Assembly (NCBI GenBank): GCA_002420015.1
Contig: DIHF01000056.1
Location: 1,185-65,184, forward strand
Direction of reading: 5' to 3'
Origin: Micavibrio sp. UBA5703
GTDB taxonomy: Bacteria > Pseudomonadota > Alphaproteobacteria > Micavibrionales > Micavibrionaceae
Length of the DNA: 64,000 nucleotides
Shown: positions 1-8,413 of the stretch, one piece after another
Layout of the letters: each line of letters opens with the position of its first letter
Position numbering within the stretch: position 1 is the first letter of the stretch
Made by a program: the position numbers and the translations under genes
Notes under the pieces: generated by a model
Seen by the model: only the letters and a program-made list of their open reading frames with translations
The model's database searches: none
Told to the model about the DNA's origin: nothing

Positions 1-263
1 CCCAGCCCCTCGCCCTTGCTCGCGCCCTTCACAAGGCCCGCGATATCCACGAATTCAAGCTGCGTCGGCACGGTTTTGGCTGACCCTGCGATTTTTGCAA
101 TCGTATCAAGGCGCGCATCGGGCATCGCCACGCGGCCCACATTCGGCTCAATGGTGCAAAAGGGAAAGTTCGCCGCCTGCGCCGCCGCCGTGGCGGTCAG
201 CGCATTGAACAAGGTTGACTTGCCGACATTCGGCAGACCCACAATTCCGCAATTAAAACCCAT
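1..263 (-). CDS. ychF: Redox-regulated ATPase YchF, N-terminal part
   Basis: This is the first 87 codons of the Obg-like P-loop NTPase YchF, an ATPase associated with ribosomes and stress responses. The G1 motif GLPNVGKS lies at residues 9-16 and the G3-like motif DIAGL near residue 71, followed by the [10 protein letters not shown] loop typical of the family. The window edge removes the remaining three quarters, including the TGS domain. The ATG at 263 lies 3 bp after the pth stop, so both are probably translated from one prs-rplY-pth-ychF message. Identification is firm; only the truncation by the window limits it. Confidence 0.93.
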   Translation of the reverse strand, partial: MGFNCGIVGLPNVGKSTLFNALTATAAAQAANFPFCTIEPNVGRVAMPDARLDTIAKIAGSAKTVPTQLEFVDIAGLVKGASKGEGL

Positions 264-266
264 GGT

Positions 267-890
267 TCATTTTTCCTTTTTGGTTGCTTTCGTTTTATCT
301 TCCGACCGGCTCAAATCTTCCATGACTTTCTGCCCGTAACTTTCCGGCCCGCCTGCGCCGGCGATAAGCGCATAACGTGCCGCCAGCGCCTGAATGACCG
401 CCTCAACACCGGGTCGCTCCGCCTTGGCAAAATCGCTCAAAACGTAAGCTGACACGCGATCTTTGTCGCCCGGATGGTCGATCCCGATGCGGACGCGCCA
501 GAAGTCAGCCGTCCCGAGATGATCCTGAATTGACCGCAATCCGTTATGGCCGGCATTGCCGCCGCCTTTTTTGATACGCACAGTATCGTTTTTAAGGTCG
601 AGCTCATCATGAAAAACAATGACGTTTTCGGCGGGTATTTTATAAAATTTTGCGGCCTTGCCAACGCTTTGCCCGGATTCGTTCATGTAAGTTTGCGGCT
701 TGAGGAGGACGATTTTGTCCTCGTTCTTAGCCCCACGGGCCTTTCCTTCGCATAACAAGCCCTGAAATTTGGCGCGAAACGGAGGGAAGCCGCCTTTGTC
801 CGCAATGGCGTCAATCGCCATAAACCCGACATTGTGGCGGTGACCCGCATATTCGTCGCCCGGATTGCCAAGCCCCACGAGAAGCCACAT
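267..890 (-). CDS. pth: Peptidyl-tRNA hydrolase
   Basis: Cytosolic enzyme that cleaves peptidyl-tRNA released from stalled ribosomes to recycle tRNA. The 207-aa product starts MWLLVGLGNPG and carries the family residues: catalytic His19 in the GHRHNVGF stretch, Asn70 in TYMNESG, Asp95 in FHDELDL, and the GGNAGHNG loop at 110-117. The frame stays open far upstream, but the ATG at 890 is preceded by a strong AAGGAGG Shine-Dalgarno sequence, and the upstream extension is repeat DNA. It sits between rplY and ychF, the usual alphaproteobacterial order. The C-terminal 15 residues are Lys/Asp-rich. Confidence 0.96.
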   Translation of the reverse strand: MWLLVGLGNPGDEYAGHRHNVGFMAIDAIADKGGFPPFRAKFQGLLCEGKARGAKNEDKIVLLKPQTYMNESGQSVGKAAKFYKIPAENVIVFHDELDLKNDTVRIKKGGGNAGHNGLRSIQDHLGTADFWRVRIGIDHPGDKDRVSAYVLSDFAKAERPGVEAVIQALAARYALIAGAGGPESYGQKVMEDLSRSEDKTKATKKEK

Positions 891-975
891 AAGCGCGCCC
901 TCCTTCTTAAACAATCGCCTGAAGAAAGTGGTGCAATCAACTATATTTGTTGCAAAATCACTGAACTTCACAAGA

Positions 976-1047
976 CTGCCTTTCCCGCGCAAGCGGGAAT
1001 CTTTGTTTTCAAGACCCTGAATATCCCCGCTTTCGCGGGGAAAGCAC
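976..1047. repeat. Double-hairpin dispersed repeat, copy A
   Basis: Between rplY and pth lie two adjacent short hairpins, each a CCCGC/GCGGG stem with a 4-nt loop, separated by about 30 nt and bounded by CTGC and a GC-rich inverse copy. The same architecture recurs at 42255-42328 and 47506-47578. The transcript of the rplY-pth operon would fold here, so it may act as an mRNA processing or stability element; that is inference. Confidence 0.75.
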
Positions 1048-1077
1048 AGAGAGACGTTTGCAACAAGCCAATTATTC

Positions 1078-1824
1078 CTACTTGGCTTTTGCCTTGTCGC
1101 CTTCAGCGGGCGCAGCAGCTTTCGCCTTATCGCCTTCAGCGGGCGCGGCAGCAGCTTTGTCGTCCCCTTCATCGGCGGCAGGACCTGCGGCGGCAGCAGC
1201 AGCAGCGGCGGCATCCTGTGCGGCCTCGGCGGCTTCTTCAGCGGCAATCTGCTCGGCCGTTTTCGGCGCAACCATGGAGGCAATCACGAAATTCCGGCCC
1301 TTGATGACCGGGCTGGTGCCCTCGGGCAGCTTCACATCATTGATCCTGACGGTATCGCCGATATTCACTTTGCTCAGATCAACCTCGATCTGCTCGGGGA
1401 TATTGATGGCGATACAGAACAATTCAACCGCGTGACGCACCACGTTCAGAACGCCCTTGGCTGCAATGCCGGGGGAGTTTTCATGGTTGATGAATTCAAC
1501 GGGAATATCGACAGCGATCTTCGTATTCGCGTTGACGCGGAGGAAGTCGATATGCTCGACATTATCCGAAACCGGGTGCAACTGCACGTCACGGGCTAGC
1601 ACAAGGTGCTTCTGGCCGTCGACTTCAAGGTCGCAAAGCGTTGTGAACATGTGGCCCTTGCGGTATTCCAGATTGGCCGTGCGGGCGTTCAGGGATATCT
1701 TGACGGGGGCTTTGCTGTCGCCATAGACGACGGCAGGGATGTTCCCCTCGCGGCGAAGTGAACGGGCAACCCCTTTTCCGGCCTGTTCTCTTTTGGTGCC
1801 GCTAAATGCATAGTTCTTGGACAT
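1078..1824 (-). CDS. rplY: 50S ribosomal protein L25/general stress protein Ctc
   Basis: Binds 5S rRNA in the large subunit. The 248-aa product has the L25-like N-terminal beta-barrel (about residues 5-95, including REGNIPAVVYG) and the TL5/CTC C-terminal domain (about 100-190, with NIPEQIEVDLS and LPEGTSPVIKG). It ends in a low-complexity Ala/Glu/Lys tail from about residue 190, including a poly-Ala run and two copies of an APAEGDKAKA unit, as in many alphaproteobacterial L25 proteins. ATG at 1824 follows AAAGGA. It lies downstream of prs and upstream of pth in the same direction. Confidence 0.96.
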   Translation of the reverse strand: MSKNYAFSGTKREQAGKGVARSLRREGNIPAVVYGDSKAPVKISLNARTANLEYRKGHMFTTLCDLEVDGQKHLVLARDVQLHPVSDNVEHIDFLRVNANTKIAVDIPVEFINHENSPGIAAKGVLNVVRHAVELFCIAINIPEQIEVDLSKVNIGDTVRINDVKLPEGTSPVIKGRNFVIASMVAPKTAEQIAAEEAAEAAQDAAAAAAAAAGPAADEGDDKAAAAPAEGDKAKAAAPAEGDKAKAK

Positions 1825-1894
1825 AGCGTTTTTCCTTTATTTTCAAAATGTTCCGGCCGGCCTCCAGGGGTGCCGGTCCGACAGTCGGGTATCG

Positions 1895-1957
1895 GTAGAC
1901 GGTTTTCAGTGAAAATGCAAGGGTTTTCCGCCCCCCCGTGTACCGTATACCGTCTAC
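1895..1957. repeat. Inverted repeat at the prs 3' end
   Basis: A perfect 9-bp inverted repeat (GTAGACGGT at 1895-1903, ACCGTCTAC at 1949-1957) brackets the prs stop region. It could form a long-loop hairpin in the prs-rplY message, but the 45-nt loop and lack of a U-tract argue against an intrinsic terminator. Confidence 0.4.
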
Positions 1958-2889
1958 TTGAAAAGCGCGGAAATCGACCGTTCCTCGTGGATGCGGCGGG
2001 CGGCCTCGCCGATCAGGGGGGCGATGGTGACCTGTTCAATATTATGGGCCTCTTTGACGGCCTTTGTGGCCGCGATGGAGTCCGTAATGACCAACTTTTT
2101 CAGGGGCGAGGATGTAATGCGCTCGACCGCCTTGCCGGACAAAACCCCGTGCACGACATAGGCGTAAACGGCCTTTGCGCCCTTTTTCTTGAGGACGGCG
2201 GCAGCATTACACAGCGTCCCGCCGGAATCGACGATATCGTCGACCATAATGCAGGTCTTGCCCTTGACGGTGCCGATGACGTTCATGACCTCGGAAGTCC
2301 CGGCCTTTTCACGGCGTTTGTCGATGATCGCCAGCTCCGCGCCCAGCCGCTTGGCCAAAGCCCGCGCCCGCACCACGCCGCCGACATCCGGGGAAACGAT
2401 GCACACATCGCCGCCGGTGCCGACATTTTCCTCAATGTGGGGAACGAAAACCGGCGCGGCAATCAGGTTGTCCACCGGAATATCGAAAAAACCCTGAATC
2501 TGGCCCGCGTGCAGCTCCATCGTCAGCACCCTGTCCACCCCAGCCGCCGTAATCAGATTGGCGACCAGCTTGGCGGAAATCGGCGAGCGGCTGCTGGTTT
2601 TGCGGTCCTGACGGGCATAGCCGAAATACGGGATAACGGCGGTAATCCGCCGTGCCGAGCCGCGCCGCAGCGCGTCCATGGCGATCAATAATTCCATCAA
2701 ATGGTCGTTGGCCGGATAGGATGTCGCCTGGATGAAAAAGGCATCCTCGCCCCGGACGTTGTCCATGATCTCGACGAAAATCTCCTCATCTGAAAAGCGG
2801 ACGATATTTGCGGGGGTCAAAGGAACGTCGAGATAAGCCGAAATCGCTTCGGAGAGAGGTACGTTGGATGTGCCTGCAATCAGTTTCAT
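1954..2889 (-). CDS. prs: Ribose-phosphate pyrophosphokinase (PRPP synthetase)
   Basis: Makes PRPP from ribose 5-phosphate and ATP for purine, pyrimidine, His, Trp and NAD synthesis. The 311-aa product is full length for class I enzymes. Visible landmarks are the [11 protein letters not shown] segment (125-135, with the metal/ATP-binding His127), the flexible-loop basic stretch KRREKAG (191-197) and the PRPP-binding loop DDIVDSGGT (217-225). ATG at 2889. A plausible promoter lies about 30-60 bp upstream, so prs probably heads the prs-rplY-pth-ychF group. Confidence 0.97.
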   Translation of the reverse strand: MKLIAGTSNVPLSEAISAYLDVPLTPANIVRFSDEEIFVEIMDNVRGEDAFFIQATSYPANDHLMELLIAMDALRRGSARRITAVIPYFGYARQDRKTSSRSPISAKLVANLITAAGVDRVLTMELHAGQIQGFFDIPVDNLIAAPVFVPHIEENVGTGGDVCIVSPDVGGVVRARALAKRLGAELAIIDKRREKAGTSEVMNVIGTVKGKTCIMVDDIVDSGGTLCNAAAVLKKKGAKAVYAYVVHGVLSGKAVERITSSPLKKLVITDSIAATKAVKEAHNIEQVTIAPLIGEAARRIHEERSISALFK

Positions 2890-2919
2890 CTGCGACCGGT
2901 CATTGTTGGCTTCCCGCGC

Positions 2920-2947
2920 AATATAAGAAAAAATGAAAAGAAATCAA
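2920..2947 (-). promoter_or_regulatory. Candidate sigma70 promoter of prs
   Basis: On the minus strand TTGATT (2942-2947) is separated by 16 bp from TATATT (2920-2925), about 30 bp before the prs ATG. The surrounding DNA is A/T-rich. Sequence match only. Confidence 0.45.
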
Positions 2948-3133
2948 TAGGTTTTTAAAATCAATAATATTTTAAAACGCCACGTACGCAACGAACGCGA
3001 CGATTAAGGATCACGCTGTCCGCCCCCCAGAAACCGTTGCGCCCTTTGCGCGCGTTGCGTTAAAAAATTGGAAACGCAAAGACGCCATCCCCCTTGTCAT
3101 CCTGAAGGGCCGGAGGCCCTGAAGGATCTCACC

Positions 3134-3298
3134 TTAAAAACCACGGATTCACACAGATGAACGCGGATTCAAAAAATCGTCATTACACGGCTTGTCCGTG
3201 TAATCTCTGGATTGCTTCGTCGTCGCTACACTCCTCCTCGCAATGACGATGAATGAAATGACTCTTCGTGAACTTCGTGTCTTCGTGGTGAAAAACCT
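3134..3298. repeat. Compound nested palindromic repeat upstream of prs/after pgeF
   Basis: The 517-bp gap between prs and pgeF holds no gene but several repeats. A GGGCC-GGAGGCCC hairpin lies at about 3107-3121. The outer arms of the main unit read AAAACCACGGAT-type on the left (3138 on) and TTCGTGGTGAAAA on the right (to 3295). Inside sits a 70-bp unit at 3179-3248 with CGTCATT/AATGACG ends and an internal 9-bp stem (ATTACACGG/CCGTGTAAT). Related outer arms occur at 18026, 43994 and 47464. DNA at 2948-3095 contains no recognisable feature. Confidence 0.65.
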
Positions 3299-3406
3299 GT
3301 AAAAAACAAAAGGATACTCACTAAGATAGTTATGAAAATAACTATCTTACGGAACGAAAAGAAGGATCCAAATACCTCATACACCTCAACAGGTTACAGG
3401 GTAAAA

Positions 3407-4228
3407 TCACCCCCTGATGCAAATCACCGAGGCTTGCCGGCCATAGTCTTTTTCCTGCCGGTGGGTGCTGCGGCGGTAGCTGTAAAAATCTTCCTCGTTG
3501 AAATAGGTATCAAGGTCCTTGATAAAAACCTGCCGCAGCCCCGCCCCCGCCAGCCGCGCCGCGCAATACCCCGCCAGATCGAACATCAGGTGCCCCGGAC
3601 GTTTTCCGGAACTGAAAAACCTCTCATTGGCTTCGTCCTGCGCCAGAAAGGGTTCGGAAAATTCTTCCGTTACCTCATACGATGCCCGCCCGATGCACGG
3701 GCCGATACAGGCGCGGATTTTGGTGCTTTCCGCGCCCAGCGCGTTCATGGCCTTGACGGTGGATTCCAGAACCCCTTTGAGCGCCCCGCCCCAGCCCGCA
3801 TGCGCCGCACCGATCACGGGCTTGCCGCCCGCATTTTCGCCATAGAACAAAACCGGCGCGCAATCGGCGGTCAGAATGCCGAGCGCAATTCCGGGTACGT
3901 CCGTGACAAAAGCATCGGCCTGCGGCCTGTCTTTTATATCCCATATTTCTTTTACGGTGACGCATTTGTCGCTGTGAATCTGGTGCAGGGTCAGAAAATT
4001 TTTCGGTGCTACGCCCACGACAGAAGCAATTCTCCTGCGGTTTTCGGTAACGCGATCCGGCTCATCCTGCGAACCGACGCCGCAATTAAGGCTCGCGTAA
4101 ATATCCCCGCTCACCCCGCCGCTGCGCCCGAAAAAGGCATGAAAAAACGGGGCCGTTTCATTACCCGCAAAGGCCGACATATCGTAATAAACCGCTTCAG
4201 AATCCGGCCGGGTTAAGGGCTTTCCCAT
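3407..4228 (-). CDS. pgeF: Peptidoglycan editing factor PgeF (YfiH/laccase-domain family)
   Basis: Cytoplasmic multicopper-polyphenol-oxidase-fold protein; E. coli YfiH edits L-Ser-containing muropeptide precursors and relatives act on purine nucleosides. The 273-aa product keeps the metal/catalytic residues His85 (LHQIHS), Cys123 (TADCAPVLF) and His143 (AAHAGW), plus IGPCIG at 175-180. The usual basic residue after AHAGW is Gly here. I chose the ATG at 4228; a TTG six bases upstream would add two residues. The start overlaps the end of the methyltransferase gene by 32 bp, so translation is likely coupled in the lgt-midA-pgeF unit. Confidence 0.92.
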   Translation of the reverse strand: MGKPLTRPDSEAVYYDMSAFAGNETAPFFHAFFGRSGGVSGDIYASLNCGVGSQDEPDRVTENRRRIASVVGVAPKNFLTLHQIHSDKCVTVKEIWDIKDRPQADAFVTDVPGIALGILTADCAPVLFYGENAGGKPVIGAAHAGWGGALKGVLESTVKAMNALGAESTKIRACIGPCIGRASYEVTEEFSEPFLAQDEANERFFSSGKRPGHLMFDLAGYCAARLAGAGLRQVFIKDLDTYFNEEDFYSYRRSTHRQEKDYGRQASVICIRG

Positions 4229-5270
4229 GAGCAAATCCTATCGCCTTAAACATCGCACCCATTTCACCTGAGTCACATAACCGATGCAACGCCTTTTCGA
4301 TGTCTTCCTTCTGCGCCTGTGTTTTTGCCGCTTTCATAAGAACTTCGGCACGCTGTTCGATCCCCAGATTGTTGAGGAAATCGCCTTGCGCCACGGGGCC
4401 AAAAACCGCTGCGCCTTCCTTACTCGCCGCCTGCGCCATCGCGCCAAAATCGACATTGGCGGATATATCCGCTTCGCCGACATGATCGAAAATGGAGACG
4501 ACTTTATGATCCGCAATGGCTTGCAGGGATTCACCGTATTTGCTTTCGTTTTCGCCGTAATCGATAAACAGCGCCGCGCCGCCCTGCCGCTTTATGCGCC
4601 TGCAAATTTCAGTAACGAAAGAAACCTGCGCCGGGCTGAATTCAAAAATATGCCCTTCAGCGGCTGCACCCGGAGCATCCGGCGCGGCCCCAATATAAGG
4701 CACAAGGCTAAAACAAAAATCGCCGCTGTCGTTCAATCCGACCATGCGCTCGGCCCAGCCGTTTTTTGTTTTCTGCAACTGCCGTACGGGAAGCGCATCG
4801 AGAAACTCATTGCCGATCACGATCAAAGGCAAATCGTCCGGCACCGTATCCAAACCCTCATGCCATGCTGGATTATAAGATTGCACGGCCTTTTCCTGCG
4901 CGGCTTTCATCGCCGGACTGGTCTCAAGAAAATGCAGCTTCAGCGCCGCATGAAATCCCCTTACATTTTTGGTGGCACGCAAAGCATCGGCCATGAGCGT
5001 TCCCCGGCCCGGCCCGCATTCCAGCAATATGAATTTTTTCGGCGCGCCCATCTGCGCCCAGATATCGGCGATCCACGCGCCGATCATCTCGCCGAACATC
5101 TGGGATATTTCGGGCGCGGTGGTGAAATCCCCCGCCACGCCGAAGGGGTCGCGGCCCATGTAATAGCCATGCTCCGGGTGCCCAAGCGCCTGCGCCATAA
5201 ACGCGCCGACATTCATCGGCCCAGTTGTCTGTATCTGCTTTTTAAGAAGCGCTTCGAGCTTTTCCGCCAT
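4197..5270 (-). CDS. MidA/NDUFAF7-family SAM-dependent methyltransferase
   Basis: COG1565-type protein arginine methyltransferase; the mitochondrial member NDUFAF7 modifies a complex I subunit, while the bacterial substrate is not established. In the 357-aa product the family segment GDFTTAPEIS spans about 48-57, the SAM-binding loop ECGPGRG 84-90, and a GNEFLDALPVRQ motif follows mid-protein. The ATG at 5270 (MAEKLEALLK) was chosen over upstream in-frame starts lying deeper in lgt. It overlaps the lgt stop by 29 bp and the pgeF start by 32 bp, giving a tight three-gene unit. Confidence 0.9.
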   Translation of the reverse strand: MAEKLEALLKKQIQTTGPMNVGAFMAQALGHPEHGYYMGRDPFGVAGDFTTAPEISQMFGEMIGAWIADIWAQMGAPKKFILLECGPGRGTLMADALRATKNVRGFHAALKLHFLETSPAMKAAQEKAVQSYNPAWHEGLDTVPDDLPLIVIGNEFLDALPVRQLQKTKNGWAERMVGLNDSGDFCFSLVPYIGAAPDAPGAAAEGHIFEFSPAQVSFVTEICRRIKRQGGAALFIDYGENESKYGESLQAIADHKVVSIFDHVGEADISANVDFGAMAQAASKEGAAVFGPVAQGDFLNNLGIEQRAEVLMKAAKTQAQKEDIEKALHRLCDSGEMGAMFKAIGFAHGKALNPAGF

Positions 5271-6057
5271 GACGCCAAGCATATGTAATGAGTGCAATAC
5301 CCGCCAGAACCATCGGCGCGCTCAAGACCTGCCCCATCGACACGCCGCCCCACAAGAACCCGATCTGCTCGTCAGGTTCGCGGAAGAGTTCTGCGATACT
5401 GCGGAAGATTGCATATCCCAACAGGAACACCCCGGACAAAAGCCCCGGACGCTCCCGTATTTCCTTCCTGTGCACGAGGATCGCCAGAATGGTAAACAGC
5501 GCCAACCCTTCCATCACGGATTCATAAATCTGGCTGGGGTGGCGGGGCAGCGGTCCGCCATGCGGAAACACAACGCCCCAAGAAACATCCGTGACGCGTC
5601 CAAATAATTCGCCGTTAATAAAGTTCGTAATACGCCCGAAAAAGATCCCGATCGGCGCGGCACAGGAGGCCAGATCGGCTAGACGAAATACATTGATCTT
5701 TCTGGCCCGCGCATAAATCAAAAGCGATGTCACCACACCAATCACGCCGCCGTGATAGGACATGCCGCCGTGCCAGAGCTTGAAGATTTCCAGCGGGTGA
5801 TGGAGGTAAAGCCCGCTCTGGTAAAACAAAACGTAACCGATACGCCCGCCCAGAATAACGCCCAGTATCGCCCAAGGGAGGTAATCGTCGATATCGGTTT
5901 TGTTTGGTCTGTCGCCTTCTTTACCCAGCCCCACCAGATGCAGGCAATATTGCCAGCCGAGCAAAAACCCGGCGACATAGGCCAGCGCGTACCAGCGCAC
6001 CGCCAGCGGCCCGATGGCTATGGCAACGGGATCGATGTTTGGAAAATCAAGAGCCAT
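5242..6057 (-). CDS. lgt: Prolipoprotein diacylglyceryl transferase
   Basis: Inner-membrane enzyme that attaches diacylglycerol to the lipobox Cys of prolipoproteins, the first step of lipoprotein maturation. The 271-aa polytopic product contains the HGGMSYHGG segment (96-104) and the family signature GRITNFINGELFGR (141-154), with several hydrophobic helices before and after. It heads the lgt-midA-pgeF unit. Several likely substrates with lipoboxes are in this window (17723, 31859, 36454, 46142). Confidence 0.97.
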   Translation of the reverse strand: MALDFPNIDPVAIAIGPLAVRWYALAYVAGFLLGWQYCLHLVGLGKEGDRPNKTDIDDYLPWAILGVILGGRIGYVLFYQSGLYLHHPLEIFKLWHGGMSYHGGVIGVVTSLLIYARARKINVFRLADLASCAAPIGIFFGRITNFINGELFGRVTDVSWGVVFPHGGPLPRHPSQIYESVMEGLALFTILAILVHRKEIRERPGLLSGVFLLGYAIFRSIAELFREPDEQIGFLWGGVSMGQVLSAPMVLAGIALITYAWRHGGKARSAS

Positions 6058-6193
6058 AGGAGTTTCTTAGCCTTCTTTGGCCCATTCTCCAAGATGAAAT
6101 TATCTATCCACAGCCCCCGCCATGAATGGCGAATCCGGGTTGTCATCCTGAAATCTCCGTGATACTGACTCGGCACTATAAGGGCCACATTTC

Positions 6194-6448
6194 ATGTTTC
6201 AAAAAGACAAAATTCTGGACGATGTCGCCAGAGTAGCGGGCGGAGCCGCAGGCATTTTCAGCGATCTGGGCCGCAGCGCCAAAAGCGACATCCGCGCACG
6301 GGTGGAGGAAATCGCAGACCGCCTCGACCTTGTCCCCCGCGATGAATTCGAGCGGCTCGAAACCATGCTGGCGCAATCCCGCGCCGAACAGGAAGAATTG
6401 AAAAAGCGCGTTGAATTTCTTGAATCTCAGATTGGGAACCGCAAATGA
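6194..6448 (+). CDS. ubiK: UbiK-like BMFP-domain accessory protein
   Basis: Small coiled-coil protein of the BMFP/YqiC family (COG2960). The gammaproteobacterial UbiK assists aerobic ubiquinone synthesis in the Ubi complex and can fuse membranes in vitro. The 84-aa product is almost wholly helical, with a C-terminal heptad-rich segment (about residues 50-80, ending VEFLESQIG) typical of the family and the usual PRDEFERLETM motif. Its stop overlaps the next start by 4 bp (ATGA). Function in this organism is by family. Confidence 0.85.
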   Translation: MFQKDKILDDVARVAGGAAGIFSDLGRSAKSDIRARVEEIADRLDLVPRDEFERLETMLAQSRAEQEELKKRVEFLESQIGNRK

Positions 6449-6948
6449 GCATGCACGCCGAAACGATGGATGAAGTCCTTAACCCCCTTGATCAAGTCGA
6501 AGAGGTTCTGGCCGCGCATGACTGGGTTTTCGACCGCATGACCAATGACGAGCTTATGGTGGAAGTTGCCGGGAAATCGGGCAGCTACCGCCTGTTCTTT
6601 ATCTGGCAGGCGGACATGAACGCGATGCAGTTCTGTTGCCAGTACGAATTGTACATCCCGAAAGACAAGCACCAATCCGCCGGCATTGCCCTGATGACCA
6701 TCAATGAAAATCTCTGGATGGGGCATTTCGACCTGCCCCGCGACAGCGGCGTACCAAGCTTCCGTCACACCTGTTTGTTCCGCGGCTTCGGCAACGTTTC
6801 TTTCGCCGAGCATATCGAGGACATGATGGATATCTCGCTGGCCCAGTGCGAACGTTATTACCCGGTGTTTCACTTGCTGGCCGCCGCGAACGATGCCAAC
6901 GACGCAAGCCTGTCACTGGCGTTGATGGAAACGGCGGGCGAGTCGTAA
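6445..6948 (+). CDS. YbjN-domain protein
   Basis: 167-aa cytosolic protein with a YbjN-type fold, related to type III secretion chaperone-like and regulatory proteins; the cellular role is unclear. Seen directly: an acidic N-terminus, a central beta-rich stretch (SYRLFFIWQ, MQFCCQYELYI) and the family-like NLWMGHFDL segment followed by helices. It overlaps ubiK by 4 bp and is followed 5 bp later by proC, so the three genes form one operon. Confidence 0.75.
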   Translation: MSMHAETMDEVLNPLDQVEEVLAAHDWVFDRMTNDELMVEVAGKSGSYRLFFIWQADMNAMQFCCQYELYIPKDKHQSAGIALMTINENLWMGHFDLPRDSGVPSFRHTCLFRGFGNVSFAEHIEDMMDISLAQCERYYPVFHLLAAANDANDASLSLALMETAGES

Positions 6949-6953
6949 CCGCC

Positions 6954-7766
6954 ATGAACACTCAGGTATCTCTGGCTCTGATTGGTTGCGGGAAGATGGG
7001 CAGCGCGCTTTTGCGTGGCTGGGCCGATCAGGCTTTTATCAAAAACATTCATGTCGTCGACCCGCATCTGGACGATGCCGTTGGTCATCCCAAGGTGACA
7101 TACTATCCCGGCGTAACAGCTCTCGGTGACAAAATCATAAACGCCGATATTGTCATCCTCGCCGTCAAGCCGCAGGTCATGGACAAGGCGTGCGAGCAGA
7201 TCAAACCGCTGATTTCCGGCAAGGCGCTGATCCTGTCCATCGCGGCGGGGCAGACCGTTGCTTCGTTCGAGCGCCGCTTCGGCCCGGACCGCGCCATTAT
7301 CCGCGCCATGCCCAATACCCCGGCGGCGATCGGCAAGGGCATTACGGTCATGTGCGCCAACGGCCTTGCCAGCGCGGGGCAAAAGAAAAATGCCGAAAAG
7401 TTGCTTGCCGCCAGCGGCGCGGTGGAATGGATTTCGGATGAAAACCTTATGGATGCCGTCACTGCCCTCTCGGGCAGCGGCCCGGCCTATGTCTTTTTGC
7501 TCATCGAAATTCTGGCGCGGGCCGGGGAAAAGCAAGGACTTCCCGCCGATCTGGCCATGAAACTGGCGCGGCAAACGGTGATCGGCAGCGCGGCTTTGGC
7601 CGAGCATGAAGCCAAAACCCCAGCCGAAACCTTGCGCCAGAACGTCACCAGCCCCGGCGGCACCACGGCGGCCGCGCTGGAAATCCTTATGAAAGGCGAG
7701 CTTCAGGCCCTATACGACCGCGCCCTCGCCGCCGCCACAAAACGCGGCAAAGAGCTGAAAAGCTGA
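6954..7766 (+). CDS. proC: Pyrroline-5-carboxylate reductase
   Basis: Final step of proline synthesis: NAD(P)H-dependent reduction of 1-pyrroline-5-carboxylate. The 270-aa product has the Rossmann motif GCGKMGSALL at 11-20, the RAMPNTPA segment and the C-terminal dimerisation signature with ALSGSGPAYVF and TSPGGTT. The ATG at 6954 is preferred: the open frame continues upstream only by overlapping the YbjN-domain gene, and a typical N-terminus begins here. Third gene of the ubiK-ybjN-proC group. Confidence 0.96.
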   Translation: MNTQVSLALIGCGKMGSALLRGWADQAFIKNIHVVDPHLDDAVGHPKVTYYPGVTALGDKIINADIVILAVKPQVMDKACEQIKPLISGKALILSIAAGQTVASFERRFGPDRAIIRAMPNTPAAIGKGITVMCANGLASAGQKKNAEKLLAASGAVEWISDENLMDAVTALSGSGPAYVFLLIEILARAGEKQGLPADLAMKLARQTVIGSAALAEHEAKTPAETLRQNVTSPGGTTAAALEILMKGELQALYDRALAAATKRGKELKS

Positions 7767-7782
7767 TATCCTGCACCCAACA

Positions 7783-7811
7783 TTGACATAACCTAAAAAT
7801 TTTTCTACCCT
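7783..7811 (+). promoter_or_regulatory. Candidate promoter upstream of the 188-aa orphan
   Basis: TTGACA at 7783-7788 is followed after exactly 17 bp by TACCCT at 7806-7811, 36 bp before the ATG at 7847. The -35 is perfect and the -10 weak. The flanking A/T-rich stretch supports a start here. Confidence 0.45.
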
Positions 7812-7846
7812 GCTCTCTTTTAGTATAACCAAAAAAGAGTTGCTGC

Positions 7847-8413
7847 ATGAGTACGGATATCCCGCAAAACCACCCACTAAGGCAATTATTTCATAGCTTG
7901 GTTGAGTCTACATTCACAGAAACAAGACTGGCACAAGATGCCCTATCAAGAGGGATCGATGGCTATATAACCAATCTGCTGGTTGAGTTCTGCAATGCAG
8001 ACAAAATAAGCAAAATAAAAAATGCCGAAGGTGTGGGCGTCACGACAGTGAGGGACTTGCTTTATGAATCTGAGGTTCTGGCAAACGCCTGCGACTTCAG
8101 GCGCGAAGAAGAAGTACACAAGCATATCGGGGATTTCACCCTGTTTTTCGCAGGTGTTTTTCCCGAGTACCTGAAACACCTGAAAACGGAGAATATGGTC
8201 TACCACCCCGACCATATTATAGATCACGTCAAGGCGGGAAAGCGCTCCTACAGCATTGTTGCCATGCACCGCGACAGTAAGGAATCAGCATTGTATGAAG
8301 GCCTTTCCAGTGAGTTTGAACTCAATGTTCTATGCCTAAACCTGGCAAGAAAACGGCTTGATAAAATGGCAGACCCTACTTACCGGAGAGCCAAAGAGCT
8401 CATTATCAGCTAA
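7847..8413 (+). CDS. Conserved hypothetical protein, 188 aa
   Basis: Not recognised as a named family. The product is soluble, mostly helical and acidic/basic mixed, with no signal peptide. A central segment of the form GDFTLFFAGVFPEYL followed by a Tyr-containing GKRSYSIVA stretch recalls an uncharacterised bacterial family whose members share a GD-x-LF-GxFPE core; I can give it no function. Codon use is A/T-richer than in neighbouring proC. It has its own candidate promoter and converges on mucR, the two stops overlapping by 4 bp. Confidence 0.7.
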   Translation: MSTDIPQNHPLRQLFHSLVESTFTETRLAQDALSRGIDGYITNLLVEFCNADKISKIKNAEGVGVTTVRDLLYESEVLANACDFRREEEVHKHIGDFTLFFAGVFPEYLKHLKTENMVYHPDHIIDHVKAGKRSYSIVAMHRDSKESALYEGLSSEFELNVLCLNLARKRLDKMADPTYRRAKELIIS

